Shown here: piece by piece, positions 45,478 to 56,892 of the stretch
How positions within the stretch are numbered: the first letter of the stretch is position 1
Layout of the letters: each line of letters starts with the position of its first letter
Translations under genes and position numbers: made by a program
NCBI GenBank assembly: GCA_014169315.1
Contig: AP022133.1
Location: 1,054,001-1,118,000 of the forward strand
Reading direction: 5' to 3'
DNA from: Enterobacter cloacae
GTDB taxonomy: Bacteria; Pseudomonadota; Gammaproteobacteria; Enterobacterales; Enterobacteriaceae
Length of the DNA stretch: 64,000 nt
Notes under the pieces: model-generated
Seen by the model: only the letters and a program-made list of their open reading frames with translations
The model's database searches: none
What the model was told of the DNA's origin: nothing

Positions 45478-46890
45478 ATGTGCTGCGTACGCCCTTTAAT
45501 GTACCCTCTTTTTTTTCTGTCTATCTTACCGTTTTCTTTCGTGCAAGCTGCTGATAAGCCTGCATTGATAGGTGGTGACACTAACCCCTTGTCTATAACC
45601 AGAATCCACGATCGTGTGAATTACATGGTGTCGTTAAAATTCAATAACGGGAAAATGGCTCAGCAATGGCGTTCCGTTGATTGTAAACAGAGCAAGGCAC
45701 AGCTTCTGTACGAGGATTTACTAAGTGAAGAGGGATATACCAAAGCCCGCTTTTACGGCAACAGCTACCTCCGTTATGCGCCTGCACAGGATGATAAGCA
45801 GATGACGGCAGAGGATATCCGTATGGTTTGCCAGCTACCAATAAAAGACGCTCGATGGGAAAGATTATCAGCCACGGATACAGTCGGTATTACCGACCTT
45901 GTCGATGTTAACAGCATCCAGCGCGTTGGCGACATTTTATCGGTACGTATGGGATATGATTTTGCAGATACCACCTGGGAACCGCCTTATGACGCACCGA
46001 TGGAATTAAAGATTGAGCACTACTTATATAACTGTAAAACGCATCAGGGAGATGCTGTCGCCTTAATGAACTTCGACAGTGAGGGACGCGTTACGGACTC
46101 ACTCATTACTGCAGATATTGTTCGCCGCAAGAGTGACTTCAAAATTAACACGGAAAAAGCACAACGCTTTGAGCAGCTCTGCCAGTTACCAGCAGGAAAA
46201 ACGTTCACGGCCGAAGGACATTTTATTCCTGCTGCTAACAAGCCAGCATCAACGTTGATGGGGCCCTCAATGCCCGATCTGAACAATAATAATCCACAGT
46301 GGCTTAATAAATATCCCCTTTCTGCTGCAGTTGAGCACCAGGCGCAGTCATTGATCAAACCCTGGGCGCTTCCGCACTTTAAACAGGTTCGTTATACCGA
46401 AGTAAGCACGCTCGGTAAGATCAAAGTACAGTTGGATGCACAACCGGATGGTTATGTACGCAAACTGGAAGATTATGGTATCTGGACGGTGCAACGTTTA
46501 ACTTTGGCTAATCAGCTGCAGCTGAAATTCACCATGTCCATCAGTAGTGGTACCGTATTACTCAACAAATTGCAGACGGATATGCATTTCCCGTTAGTGA
46601 CTGGCCAACGATATCAGGCGGAATGGGATAATATTGATGCTGATAAGAAAGTCACTGCTTCAGCGTTACGCTGTAATGTAACGGGAGAAGGTGATGCACA
46701 GAGCATTGCACCTGAGTTTAGTGGGAAATATCTATTAGTTGAGTGTCATGGAACTCATGAAGGGCAGCAGGATAGCCGTGATAAATTAGCCTGGCTGCAA
46801 GATCTCAACATCTTCGTCCCGGTCGCTCAGCAATTGGGGAATAAACCTGAAAGTCCGGTGAAACTTGAAAGTGTTAGTGTGATACGTTAA
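45478..46890 (+). CDS. Exported orphan protein of unknown function
   Basis: 470 residues. N-terminal signal peptide (MYPLFFLSILPFSFVQA at residues 8-24) with GAAGGAACATGT before ATG 45478. Two repeated modules are suggested by similar blocks, WRSVDCKQSKAQLLYEDLLSEEG...VCQLP (about 64-121) and YLYNCKTHQGDAVALMNFDSEGR...LCQLP (about 182-240), each with a Cys pair. These resemble surface-adhesin-E-like domains, but only weakly. The C-terminal part (residues 270-470) has one more Cys pair and resembles a TonB-C/energy-transducer-like segment in places; I cannot assign it. Low GC versus neighbours and its position at the ybdK break suggest horizontal acquisition. Confidence 0.65.
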   Translation: MCCVRPLMYPLFFLSILPFSFVQAADKPALIGGDTNPLSITRIHDRVNYMVSLKFNNGKMAQQWRSVDCKQSKAQLLYEDLLSEEGYTKARFYGNSYLRYAPAQDDKQMTAEDIRMVCQLPIKDARWERLSATDTVGITDLVDVNSIQRVGDILSVRMGYDFADTTWEPPYDAPMELKIEHYLYNCKTHQGDAVALMNFDSEGRVTDSLITADIVRRKSDFKINTEKAQRFEQLCQLPAGKTFTAEGHFIPAANKPASTLMGPSMPDLNNNNPQWLNKYPLSAAVEHQAQSLIKPWALPHFKQVRYTEVSTLGKIKVQLDAQPDGYVRKLEDYGIWTVQRLTLANQLQLKFTMSISSGTVLLNKLQTDMHFPLVTGQRYQAEWDNIDADKKVTASALRCNVTGEGDAQSIAPEFSGKYLLVECHGTHEGQQDSRDKLAWLQDLNIFVPVAQQLGNKPESPVKLESVSVIR

Positions 46891-46895
46891 TAACA

Positions 46896-46931
46896 AAAAA
46901 GGCTCGCCGCCTTAGCTGGTGGGCCTTTTTT
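46896..46931 (+). terminator. Terminator after the orphan exported gene
   Basis: AAAAAAGGCTCGCC...GGTGGGCCTTTTTT hairpin with a terminal T-run directly after the stop. Confidence 0.85.
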
Positions 46932-47104
46932 AACCTTCTTGCTGACTTTTTCAATCCCCATCCCCTCTGTCAGCTTACAGGCAAATGTGAACGACTTTTT
47001 GTTGATTAACGCACTGTAATTTTAGTAATGCCTACATCAGCAGTGAGAACAATTGCGCTCTCCACATCCACATCTCAGCAGCATTTCGGCTTCTTTCACC
47101 CGCT

Positions 47105-47560
47105 TTAGTGCGCCGCGATATATGGCTCTTTTACAAACTCCGCAAGCAGCCAGACCATATCATGCAGCAATCCGGTCAGTTCCTTCGCCACGCTGGTGGG
47201 CAATGTTCCGCCCATCACGGCCTGTGTTAATGCCACCGCATAGTCCACCTGCAACGTTGTTTCTTGCCAGCAGTCCGGGACGCAAGACGCCATCTTTTCC
47301 CCCGCAATCAGTTGTTCAACCAGATAAGGCGGAAGCTCTGTATCGCAACGTCCACGCAGGCGCTTAAGTGTCGCCAGTAAACGCGCGCAGAGTGTGGAAA
47401 ATGTTACCGCGTCGTCAGTTTCAACCAACACGCTCACGTAGGCGGCACAGGCGTCGGCCAGTTCGAAGAGATCCGCAGTATCTGAAAGCTGCAGGTTGAT
47501 AAGATGGTGAATAACGCTTTCTTCAGAAAGTGAGTAAGAAAAGCCAGGGATAGTAGCCAT
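47105..47560 (-). CDS. Small protein, probable P4-like satellite gene
   Basis: 151 residues, acidic, helical, four Cys, no membrane segment: SLSEESVIHHLINLQLSDTADLFELADACAAYVSVLVETDDAVTFSTLCARLLATLKRLRGRCD and later CVPDCWQETTLQVDYAVALTQAVM. Start follows AAAGAGGATGCCTT. Length and location behind a CI/C4-like antisense RNA leader recall the early left operon of satellite phage P4. I infer a satellite origin; the function is not known. Confidence 0.6.
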   Translation of the reverse strand: MATIPGFSYSLSEESVIHHLINLQLSDTADLFELADACAAYVSVLVETDDAVTFSTLCARLLATLKRLRGRCDTELPPYLVEQLIAGEKMASCVPDCWQETTLQVDYAVALTQAVMGGTLPTSVAKELTGLLHDMVWLLAEFVKEPYIAAH

Positions 47561-47620
47561 AAGGCATCCTCTTTGTGTTAAGTGTGTAACCCCCCAAATG
47601 AGTTCCTACGCTCGCAGGGG

Positions 47621-47693
47621 GTAGCGCTGACGGAGGTAGGAATACCGTACACAAAGAAAACGGTCAGCCTTTCGGCTGCTCCGCCAGCGCTAC
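47621..47693 (-). ncRNA. P4 CI / P1 C4-like antisense RNA
   Basis: On the minus strand the outer stem GTAGCGCTG-CGG/CCG-CAGCGCTAC (47621-47633 with 47681-47693) encloses an inner hairpin AGCC-GAAA-GGCT (47666-47677) and an exposed stretch CTTTGTGTACGGTATTCCTAC (the 21-base segment 47637-47656 region). That stretch is complementary to GTAGGAA..GTACACAAAG at 47736-47758 upstream and to GTAGGAA at 47602-47608 downstream. This is the layout of phage immunity RNAs that pair with flanking leader sites to stop expression of the gene behind them. Confidence 0.6.
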
Positions 47694-47926
47694 CGTATTC
47701 TAACGGGAGGAGCGCTGTCGCGACAAAAAATTGTCGCTTTGTGTACCCCGGGTTCCTACGCCCGATTGCGGATGTGCCGCAACGCAGGCACTTTACGACT
47801 GTGAGGAGGGGAAGAAAAGCAATAACCCTGATTTAAATAAGGTAAATTGAAGGTTTGCGAGGCTGCTTCCAGAAAGACCTTACCGGGTGGCGGCGATACG
47901 TTACCTGACCGACAAAACCCCTGTCA
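47694..47926. other. Leader and intergenic DNA between the satellite remnant and budR
   Basis: No gene is seen. It holds the upstream antisense target (GGTTCCTACGC at 47751-47761, and CTTTGTGTAC at 47737-47746 on the + strand), then AT-rich sequence about 47810-47850 that could contain the minus-strand promoter of the leader. Confidence 0.5.
47720..47737 (-). terminator. Hairpin inside the satellite leader
   Basis: GCGACAA-TTTT-TTGTCGC, a perfect 7-base stem between the upstream target site and the CI/C4-like RNA; a possible premature-termination or processing structure. Confidence 0.5.
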
Positions 47927-48802
47927 TCATGCCTGCATCGCCAAAAAACGTTTCACCGTGCGGGAACGTTCAAAACGCCGCCAGCAAAGCGCAATATCGG
48001 TATAGAGTTCCGGGGTCGTTAACGCATGATAAGTAACATCTGGTGGAGAAATGGCCGCCATCGACTGCGGCACCAGCGCAAACCCGCCACCTGCGGCTAC
48101 CATGCTGAGGGAAGATGAAAGCTGGGAAGACTGTAGCGTGTGTTGCATATCAATCCCCGCGCGCTCGCAGCATCCGTAAACGCGGTCATAAAGCCCCGGC
48201 GCAACATCCTGGGGGAACAAAATTACCGGCGTAGTATTAAGCTGTGCCAGCGTCAGAGAAGGCTGGCCTGCCAGCGGATGCGTGCGGTGTAAAGCCACAA
48301 CCATCGGTTCCCTGTCGAGTATTTTCAGCTCGAACGCCTTGCTGCTCTCGCACGGCAAGCGGACAAACGCCAGATCCAGCTCTCCCTCGCCCAGCCGGGT
48401 CATCAGGGTCGCCATATTGGCTTCCACCTGATGCACCGTGACCGCCGGATTTTGCAGCTGAAACTGACGGATCAGCGCAAAGATATGCGGATGAAATGCA
48501 TCTGAGCTGGTGATACCAATCGACAGACTGCCAATCAGGCCTCTGGCAATTCCACGGGCTTTTTCCAGCGCGGCATCGCTCATCGCCAGAATTTTGCAGG
48601 CATCCTCGTAGAATGCTTCTCCGGCCTCGGTCAGCTCCACACCCCGCGTCAGACGCCGGAACAGGGGCGTCCCCACCTCTTCCTCCAGGCGTTTAATCTG
48701 CTGACTGAGCGGCGGCTGAGAAATACCCAGCGATTTAGCCGCTTTGGTGAAGTGTCGCTCGTGTGCCACCGCGACGAAATACCGCAGATAACGAAGTTCC
48801 AT
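47927..48802 (-). CDS. budR: BudR (AlsR), LysR-type regulator of butanediol genes
   Basis: 291-residue LysR regulator. Helix-turn-helix: RHFTKAAKSLGISQPPLSQQIKRLEEEVGTPLFRRLTRGVELT; effector domain follows. It is divergent from budA, as in Klebsiella and Raoultella, where it activates the operon in response to acetate, low pH and low oxygen. Confidence 0.9.
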   Translation of the reverse strand: MELRYLRYFVAVAHERHFTKAAKSLGISQPPLSQQIKRLEEEVGTPLFRRLTRGVELTEAGEAFYEDACKILAMSDAALEKARGIARGLIGSLSIGITSSDAFHPHIFALIRQFQLQNPAVTVHQVEANMATLMTRLGEGELDLAFVRLPCESSKAFELKILDREPMVVALHRTHPLAGQPSLTLAQLNTTPVILFPQDVAPGLYDRVYGCCERAGIDMQHTLQSSQLSSSLSMVAAGGGFALVPQSMAAISPPDVTYHALTTPELYTDIALCWRRFERSRTVKRFLAMQA

Positions 48803-48904
48803 ATCAAAAACGTCTCAAAACAGCATGGTTTCTATATTGGAACTCTCAGCTGAATCGGGTCAACATTTATTTAACCTTTCTTAAAAAAGTTGAAGAGGAA
48901 GAGC

Positions 48905-49687
48905 ATGACGACGCATTCATCTGCATGCGACTGTGAGGAGAGTTTGTGTGAAACCCTGCGAGGGTTCTCGGCTCAGCATCCTGACAGCGTGATTTATCAG
49001 ACATCGCTAATGAGCGCCCTGTTAAGCGGCGTATATGAAGGGGAAACCACCATCGCCAGCCTGTTAACCCGTGGCGATTTCGGTCTGGGTACCTTCAACG
49101 AGCTGGACGGCGAAATGATCGCCTTCAGCAGCCAGGTTTACCAGTTGCGCGCCGATGGCAGCGCCCGCGCCGCAAAGCCGGAGCAAAAAACGCCGTTCGC
49201 GGTGATGACCTGGTTCCAGCCGCAGTATCGCAAAACGTTCGATACGCCGGTCAGCCGCCAGCAGATCCACGACGCGATCGACCAGCAGATCCCCTCCGAT
49301 AACCTGTTTTGCGCCCTGCGGATCGACGGCAACTTCCGCCACGCTCACACCCGCACGGTACCGCGCCAGACGCCGCCGTACCGCGCGATGACCGACGTGC
49401 TCGACGACCAGCCGGTATTCCGCTTTAACCAGCGCCAGGGCGTGCTGGTTGGGTTCCGCACGCCGCAGCATATGCAGGGGATTAACGTGGCGGGCTATCA
49501 CGAACATTTCATTACCGATGACCGCCAGGGGGGAGGCCATCTGCTGGATTATCAGCTGGAGAGCGGCGTGCTCACCTTTGGTGAAATTCATAAGCTGATG
49601 ATCGATCTCCCCGCCGACAGCGCATTTTTGCAGGCCAACCTTCACCCCAGCAACCTTGATGCGGCGATCCGTTCCGTCGAAAACTAA
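48905..49687 (+). CDS. budA: BudA, alpha-acetolactate decarboxylase
   Basis: 260 residues; converts alpha-acetolactate to acetoin. Zinc ligands and active site are in [14 protein letters not shown] (His-x-His), the region [22 protein letters not shown] (two more His). The start at 48905 follows GAGGAAGAGC. First gene of budABC; the stop precedes the budB GTG by 13 bases. Confidence 0.94.
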   Translation: MTTHSSACDCEESLCETLRGFSAQHPDSVIYQTSLMSALLSGVYEGETTIASLLTRGDFGLGTFNELDGEMIAFSSQVYQLRADGSARAAKPEQKTPFAVMTWFQPQYRKTFDTPVSRQQIHDAIDQQIPSDNLFCALRIDGNFRHAHTRTVPRQTPPYRAMTDVLDDQPVFRFNQRQGVLVGFRTPQHMQGINVAGYHEHFITDDRQGGGHLLDYQLESGVLTFGEIHKLMIDLPADSAFLQANLHPSNLDAAIRSVEN

Positions 49688-49700
49688 CAGGAGAATAACC

Positions 49701-52171
<2,471 letters not shown>

Positions 52172-52199
52172 ATAAAAAAATAAGCTCTGACATGAATTT

Positions 52200-52227
52200 C
52201 CCCTGCACATGTGCAGGGGTTTTTTTT
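52200..52227 (+). terminator. budABC terminator
   Basis: CCCCTGCACA/TGTGCAGGGG stem followed by eight T, 28 bases after budC. Confidence 0.92.
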
Positions 52228-52303
52228 GTCTGCGCAGACATTGTGCATTACACTGCGCGCTGCAAAAATTGAGTTAACGATCGACAGACAGGCGGTAGCA
52301 ACG

Positions 52304-52777
52304 ATGAACGGTACAATCACAACGTGGTTTAAAGATAAAGGCTTTGGATTTATCAAAGATGAAAACGGCGACAACCGCTATTTTCACGTGATTAAGGTCG
52401 CTAATCCTGATCTGATCAAGAAAGATGCAGCGGTGACCTTCGAGCCCACCACGAACAACAAAGGCCTTTCCGCCTATGCGGTGAAGGTGATCCCGGAAAG
52501 TAAACACCTCTATATTGCGGGCGAGCGCGTGAAGCTCACCTCGATCAAATCCTTCGTGGTGTTTAGCGAAGAAGAGCCCGTGGATACCGGTATCGACAAA
52601 GAGAACGCGGTGCTGTCGGTAGGGCTTCTGATGAACAACATCAAGCCGAAGTCGGAGAAGAAGCCGGGCGAAATGCGTGCGGTGAAGAAGCTGGCGATCA
52701 CCACGTTCCAGAACACGACGCTGATCTTCACCGAAGATGAGATAGACATCGACGCCACGGTGAAACTGCTGAAATAA
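52304..52777 (+). CDS. Cold-shock-domain protein with C-terminal extension
   Basis: 157 residues. The N-terminal 65 residues form a cold shock domain: GTITTWFKDKGFGFIKDENGDNRYFHVIKV (RNP1-like KGFGFI; RNP2 altered to YFHVI). The C-terminal 90 residues are not a standard extension and end in an acidic helix. Probably binds single-stranded nucleic acid. The ATG at 52304 is chosen because the CSD starts there; AGGCGG is a weak site upstream. Confidence 0.75.
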   Translation: MNGTITTWFKDKGFGFIKDENGDNRYFHVIKVANPDLIKKDAAVTFEPTTNNKGLSAYAVKVIPESKHLYIAGERVKLTSIKSFVVFSEEEPVDTGIDKENAVLSVGLLMNNIKPKSEKKPGEMRAVKKLAITTFQNTTLIFTEDEIDIDATVKLLK

Positions 52778-52800
52778 ATCTGCCTGTGCAGAAACGAAAA

Positions 52801-52828
52801 GCCGGGTGGTGGCTACGCCTGACCCGGC
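52801..52828. repeat. REP-like palindrome
   Basis: GCCGGGT...GGCTACGCC...ACCCGGC, the same family as at 8355 and 14756, after the cold-shock-domain gene. Confidence 0.75.
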
Positions 52829-52949
52829 CTACGCCTCTCCCTTTCCCGCACTATAAAACCTGAGCGCCGCACCGCCGGACACGGTCACTCTTTTCGTCTG
52901 CTTTTTAACCTGCTATAACAAAACCCTTACCTTTCAGGGAGTCTCTGCC

Positions 52950-53648
52950 GTGCCGGAAATCAATCAACATGGTCAAACCGTTAACGATATCGTGCCCGAC
53001 TGGAAAGGGGCGCGCACTCTGACCCGTACGCCGCTGACGGGCCAGTACTGTCGGCTGGAGCCGCTGGATGCCAGCCTCCATGCCGCCGATCTGTTTGATG
53101 CCTACGCACTGGGTGATGACAGCGACTGGACGTGGCTTTCCAGCACGCAGCCTGTGAGCGTGGAGGAGACGGCACGCTGGGTGCTCGATAAAGTGATGGA
53201 CGACGAGCTGGTGCCTTATGCCGTCATCGACTTACGCACCGCGCGCGCTGTGGGGCTGGTGAGTTATCTGACCATTGAGCAGATGCTGGGCTCGGTGGAA
53301 ATCGGCCACGTGACCTGGTCGCGGAAAATGAAGGGCTCCAGGCTTGGTACTGAAGCGGTGTGGCTGTTGCTGAACAATGCCTTTGAGCACGGGTATCGGC
53401 GGCTGGAATGGAAGTGCGATTCGATGAATGTCGCCTCACGGAACGCGGCCGAGCGGCTGGGGTTTGTCTGGGAAGGGCGACTACGTCAGAAGCTGGTGCG
53501 TAAAGGACGCAACCGCGACAGCGATATGCTTTCTATTATTGATGGTGAATGGCCGGAGCGTGACGCGGTGCTGCGTGCCTGGCTGGCAGCGGAGAATTTT
53601 GACGGGGAAGGGCGGCAGGTTAAACGGTTAGAGGCGTTTCGGGGATAG
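52950..53648 (+). CDS. GNAT acetyltransferase (RimJ/RimL-like)
   Basis: 232 residues. The GNAT core shows RLEPLDASLHAADLF, AVGLVSYLTI, EIGHVTWSRKMKGSRLGTEAV (acetyl-CoA loop) and RLEWKCDSMNVASRNAAERLGFVWEGRLRQ, typical of RimJ/RimL N-acetyltransferases. Substrate unknown. GTG start at 52950 after CAGGGAGTCTCTGCC. It converges on entD. Confidence 0.82.
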   Translation: MPEINQHGQTVNDIVPDWKGARTLTRTPLTGQYCRLEPLDASLHAADLFDAYALGDDSDWTWLSSTQPVSVEETARWVLDKVMDDELVPYAVIDLRTARAVGLVSYLTIEQMLGSVEIGHVTWSRKMKGSRLGTEAVWLLLNNAFEHGYRRLEWKCDSMNVASRNAAERLGFVWEGRLRQKLVRKGRNRDSDMLSIIDGEWPERDAVLRAWLAAENFDGEGRQVKRLEAFRG

Positions 53649-53652
53649 TTGT

Positions 53653-54345
53653 TCACACTCCGTGTGATAAACCGGACAGCCTCGTACTTTTCTCACTGGT
53701 CAGCGTAAAAACGCTCCCGTTAACTCTCTTCCAGGCGAGGGTAAAATGCTTACCCTCGTTAAACTCCCCCACTGTACGTGACAGCGCCAGGGTCAGGCTC
53801 TTGTCATCCAGCGCAATCACTTGCGCACAATCGAACCCCATATACACACCCGCGTGGGGGAACAGCGCTTTAAACACACTTTCTTTCGCACTGAACGTGA
53901 GCGTCAGCGCCAGTCCGAAAGGGTAACCGGACTGCAACAGGCATGTCTCTTCCTGGGCATTAATCACCCCATCCTTAATCTCCTTCGCTTCACGCTCGGG
54001 CAGGATCGCTTCGCAATCAATCCCTGTCAGCAGATGTTGATCGCGGACGGCAATCGCCATTGCCTGGACACCGCTGTGGGTAATGCTGCCTGAAATCCCT
54101 TCCGGCCAGAGTGGTTCACCACCGGAACCGATGCCCGGGAGTGTGTGCTCGTTGAGGGCGTGCAGCGCGTGTGCAGCGGCAATGCGTCCGGCCAGATGAT
54201 CGGTTTTACGTTTACGTCCGGCGTGGGTCAAATGCGCGTGGTGAGGGAGCCAGAGGAGATCGGCGTCGGTGAAGGTAGTGGGATCAAATTCGACGTGGTG
54301 GACGGTTTGTCCGGCAAGAAGAAAAGTGGAATAAGTTGTGTGCAT
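53653..54345 (-). CDS. entD: EntD, enterobactin 4'-phosphopantetheinyl transferase
   Basis: 230 residues. Transfers phosphopantetheine from CoA to the carrier domains of EntB and EntF. Motifs: GSITHSGVQAMA, LTGIDCEAI, and the Mg-binding/catalytic FSAKESVFKALFP. Start at 54345 follows GAGGGAAA. Downstream of fepA on the same strand, as in E. coli. Confidence 0.93.
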   Translation of the reverse strand: MHTTYSTFLLAGQTVHHVEFDPTTFTDADLLWLPHHAHLTHAGRKRKTDHLAGRIAAAHALHALNEHTLPGIGSGGEPLWPEGISGSITHSGVQAMAIAVRDQHLLTGIDCEAILPEREAKEIKDGVINAQEETCLLQSGYPFGLALTLTFSAKESVFKALFPHAGVYMGFDCAQVIALDDKSLTLALSRTVGEFNEGKHFTLAWKRVNGSVFTLTSEKSTRLSGLSHGV

Positions 54346-54359
54346 TTTCCCTCGCTCAG

Positions 54360-54383
54360 ACCCTCTCCCCAAAGGAGAGAGGG
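54360..54383. terminator. Hairpin between fepA and entD
   Basis: CCCTCTCC/GGAGAGGG inverted repeat in the short gap between the genes; likely attenuates read-through from fepA. Confidence 0.6.
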
Positions 54384-54393
54384 AATGGTTACC

Positions 54394-56640
54394 TTAAAAA
54401 CGCGTATTCACGCTCATATACCAGGTTCGACCCGGTTCATTATACGTGTATGCACCAGCACCGTACATATAGGCACCGGTGGCGGCGTTACCCGTGGTCT
54501 GGGCATTACCCGCACGCCACTGACGTTTGTCGAAGACGTTATCCACGCCGCCGGTCAGGCTGACGTTTTTGGTCATGTCCCAGGTCGCACTCAGGCCAAC
54601 GATGCTGTACGGACTGACCTCGTCTTTCTCGGAGCCGGTCACAGGCTGGCCTTTATAGTTGTATTTCTTCGGCTGCTGCTTGCCGTACCAGGTGAAGGTC
54701 GACTGCAGCGAGACATCCTGGTGAACCTGCCAGCTCAGGGTGGAGTTCAGCGTGTACTCCGGGATGATCGACAGACGGTCGCCGGTCTCCTTGTTCTTAC
54801 TTTGCAGCATCCAGGTGATGTTGTTCGTCCAGTTAACCGTGTCACTGACCGGCACGTTCAGCGTACCTTCCAGACCTTCTACCACCGCCTTCGGCACGTT
54901 TTCCCACTGATAGATATCGGTCTGAACTTTACCGGAAGAGGTGTGGCCAATCGGCGTATAGCCCGCTTCAATTTTGTCGCGGTAGTCGTTACGGAACCAG
55001 GTCACGCCCGCCAGCCAGCCGTCGCGTTTCCACTCCAGACCAATCTCTTTGTTGATACTGGTTTCGGCTTTCAGATCATCGTTACCCATCATGTAACAAC
55101 CCACGCCGTCACTGCTTGCGTAGCAACCCTGGCCTTTGCTGTACAGCAGGTAGTTCGGGTTAGTCTGGTACAGGCTCGGTGCTTTGTAGGCGCGGGCGAT
55201 ACCCATCTTCAGGGTGAAGTCATTCCCCAGACCTTGTGACAGGTTCAGCGACGGGCTCCAGTTGTTACCCACAATGGTGTGGTGATCGAAGCGCAGCGCC
55301 GGGGTCAGCATGGTGCTGTCGGTCAGCTCCATGTTGTTTTCGGCAAACAGGGAGAAAATTTCTGCCGAGGTGTACGGGCTGCGATCGTTGCTCATGCCCG
55401 GGATGGTCCCGCCCTGCAGGGTTTGCGTGAAGGAGGTGGCGTCTTTCATACGCTGCTGGTTCCACTCAGTACCCAGCGTCAGGTTCTGGTTGACCAGGAA
55501 ATCAATCGGCAGGTTGATTTCGCTGTGCAGCATCACGTCAGCCAGGTCGGTATCGGTGAATTTATCGCTGTTGAACAACCCTTCCAGGCCGCCCGCCAGG
55601 CCTTCGCCAAGACGCGAGTTGCGGGTGTGCTCGTACTGTGCCCAGTTGCTGGTGGTGATGCCGTTATCCCAGCCACCATTCCAGGTCACTGCAAAATTCT
55701 GGCGATAGATTCGGTTAGTCTCTTTGCCGTAGTTTTTCTTCACCAGCGCGTTGTCGTTGTTGGTGTTCTGGGTGTCACCCGCGTAGAGGTTGTTCTGGCG
55801 GCTGTAGCCCGCTTCAAACTCCAGGGATTGCATTGGCGCAAAGTCCCAGCGCACCACGCCGTTGATGTCTTTGTTTTCCACCCCTTCACGACCGGCTGGC
55901 AGCGTGTTGGCATAGATACCGGTGCGGTCGGACTGGTGGCCCTGGTTGATGTCCCAGGCATCGGCCTGCGTTTTGTCCAGGTTACCGTACATGCGGAAGC
56001 TGAAATCGCCGCCCAGCGGGCCGCTCAGGCTGAAGTTGGTACGTTTGGTGGAGCCTTCGTCCTTGTGCTCTGGCGCATTCAGGTAGGTGTTCCAGGAACC
56101 GTGCCACTGGTCGTCAAATTTTTTGGTGATGATGTTTACCACCCCCCCAGCCGCACCGTTGCCGTAGCGTGCCGCGGCCGGGCCACGGATCACTTCGATG
56201 CGTTCGACCATCTCCGGCGGTACCCAGCCAGTATCACCGCGGGTATCGCGTTCACCGCGCCAGCCCAGACGAATGGAGTTACGGCTGGTGACGGGTTTGC
56301 CATCAATCAGGATCAGGGTGTTTTCCGGGCCCATACCGCGGATATCAATCTGACGGTTGTTGCCGCGCTGGCCGCTGGTGGAGTTACCGGTCAGGTTAAC
56401 GCCCGGCATGGTGCGGATGATTTCGGCCACGTCGCGGGCGGGGGGATTTTTACGGATTTCATCGGCCGTGATGGTCGACACACCCGGTGCCTGCAGGTTT
56501 TGCTCTGCGGCGGTGATCACCATCGTATCTTCGTGCTGCGCGGTGGTGGTGGCGGTTTTGTCGTCCGCCAGCGCGGGCAGCGCGACGCCGTAAATCCCTA
56601 AGTTGACCAGCAAGGCCAGAGAGTGAATCTTCTTATTCAT
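54394..56640 (-). CDS. fepA: FepA, ferric enterobactin outer-membrane receptor
   Basis: 748-residue TonB-dependent transporter. Signal peptide ends PALAD; the TonB box is EDTMVITAA; the plug includes PGVNLTGNSTSGQRGNNRQIDIRGMGPENTLILIDGKP; the barrel ends in NTRF with terminal Phe. Binds Fe-enterobactin and some colicins. Divergent from fes across an iron-regulated promoter. Confidence 0.95.
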   Translation of the reverse strand: MNKKIHSLALLVNLGIYGVALPALADDKTATTTAQHEDTMVITAAEQNLQAPGVSTITADEIRKNPPARDVAEIIRTMPGVNLTGNSTSGQRGNNRQIDIRGMGPENTLILIDGKPVTSRNSIRLGWRGERDTRGDTGWVPPEMVERIEVIRGPAAARYGNGAAGGVVNIITKKFDDQWHGSWNTYLNAPEHKDEGSTKRTNFSLSGPLGGDFSFRMYGNLDKTQADAWDINQGHQSDRTGIYANTLPAGREGVENKDINGVVRWDFAPMQSLEFEAGYSRQNNLYAGDTQNTNNDNALVKKNYGKETNRIYRQNFAVTWNGGWDNGITTSNWAQYEHTRNSRLGEGLAGGLEGLFNSDKFTDTDLADVMLHSEINLPIDFLVNQNLTLGTEWNQQRMKDATSFTQTLQGGTIPGMSNDRSPYTSAEIFSLFAENNMELTDSTMLTPALRFDHHTIVGNNWSPSLNLSQGLGNDFTLKMGIARAYKAPSLYQTNPNYLLYSKGQGCYASSDGVGCYMMGNDDLKAETSINKEIGLEWKRDGWLAGVTWFRNDYRDKIEAGYTPIGHTSSGKVQTDIYQWENVPKAVVEGLEGTLNVPVSDTVNWTNNITWMLQSKNKETGDRLSIIPEYTLNSTLSWQVHQDVSLQSTFTWYGKQQPKKYNYKGQPVTGSEKDEVSPYSIVGLSATWDMTKNVSLTGGVDNVFDKRQWRAGNAQTTGNAATGAYMYGAGAYTYNEPGRTWYMSVNTRF

Positions 56641-56810
56641 TGTACGTCCTGCTTTTCGCGCCGCTTCCTCCTGGCTCCATTCCCGAAGGGGAGAGGAGGC
56701 GGCATGTTGTCACCCGCATTTTGTGTAAGCCGCCCTGTCCCCGGGCGCACACAACGCTGGCATGGTTATTTTATGAACGCGCTTCCCACAGCGCGGGCAC
56801 TACGCTATTG

Positions 56811-56845
56811 CAAATGCAAATAGTTATCAATAATATTATCAATAT
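56811..56845. promoter_or_regulatory. Fur-type site between fepA and fes
   Basis: CAAATGCAAATAGTTATCA and ATAATATTATCAATATA form AT-rich overlapping half-sites resembling Fur boxes (consensus GATAATGATAATCATTATC), located in the divergent fepA-fes promoter region, where E. coli has its Fur site. Confidence 0.6.
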
Positions 56846-56892
56846 ATTTTGTCTTGTAACAAAAAAGACTCTCTAAACATGAGGTTATAAGG

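Noticed and set aside
47561..47926. CRISPR-like repeats (GTTCCTACGC occurs twice)
   Set aside because: Only two short copies, unequal context, and the complementarity to an intervening segment explains them better as antisense-target sites.
55279..56601. Long + strand open frame opposite fepA (440 codons)
   Set aside because: It is the antisense shadow of fepA, created by GC-rich codon usage; no start signal or homology.
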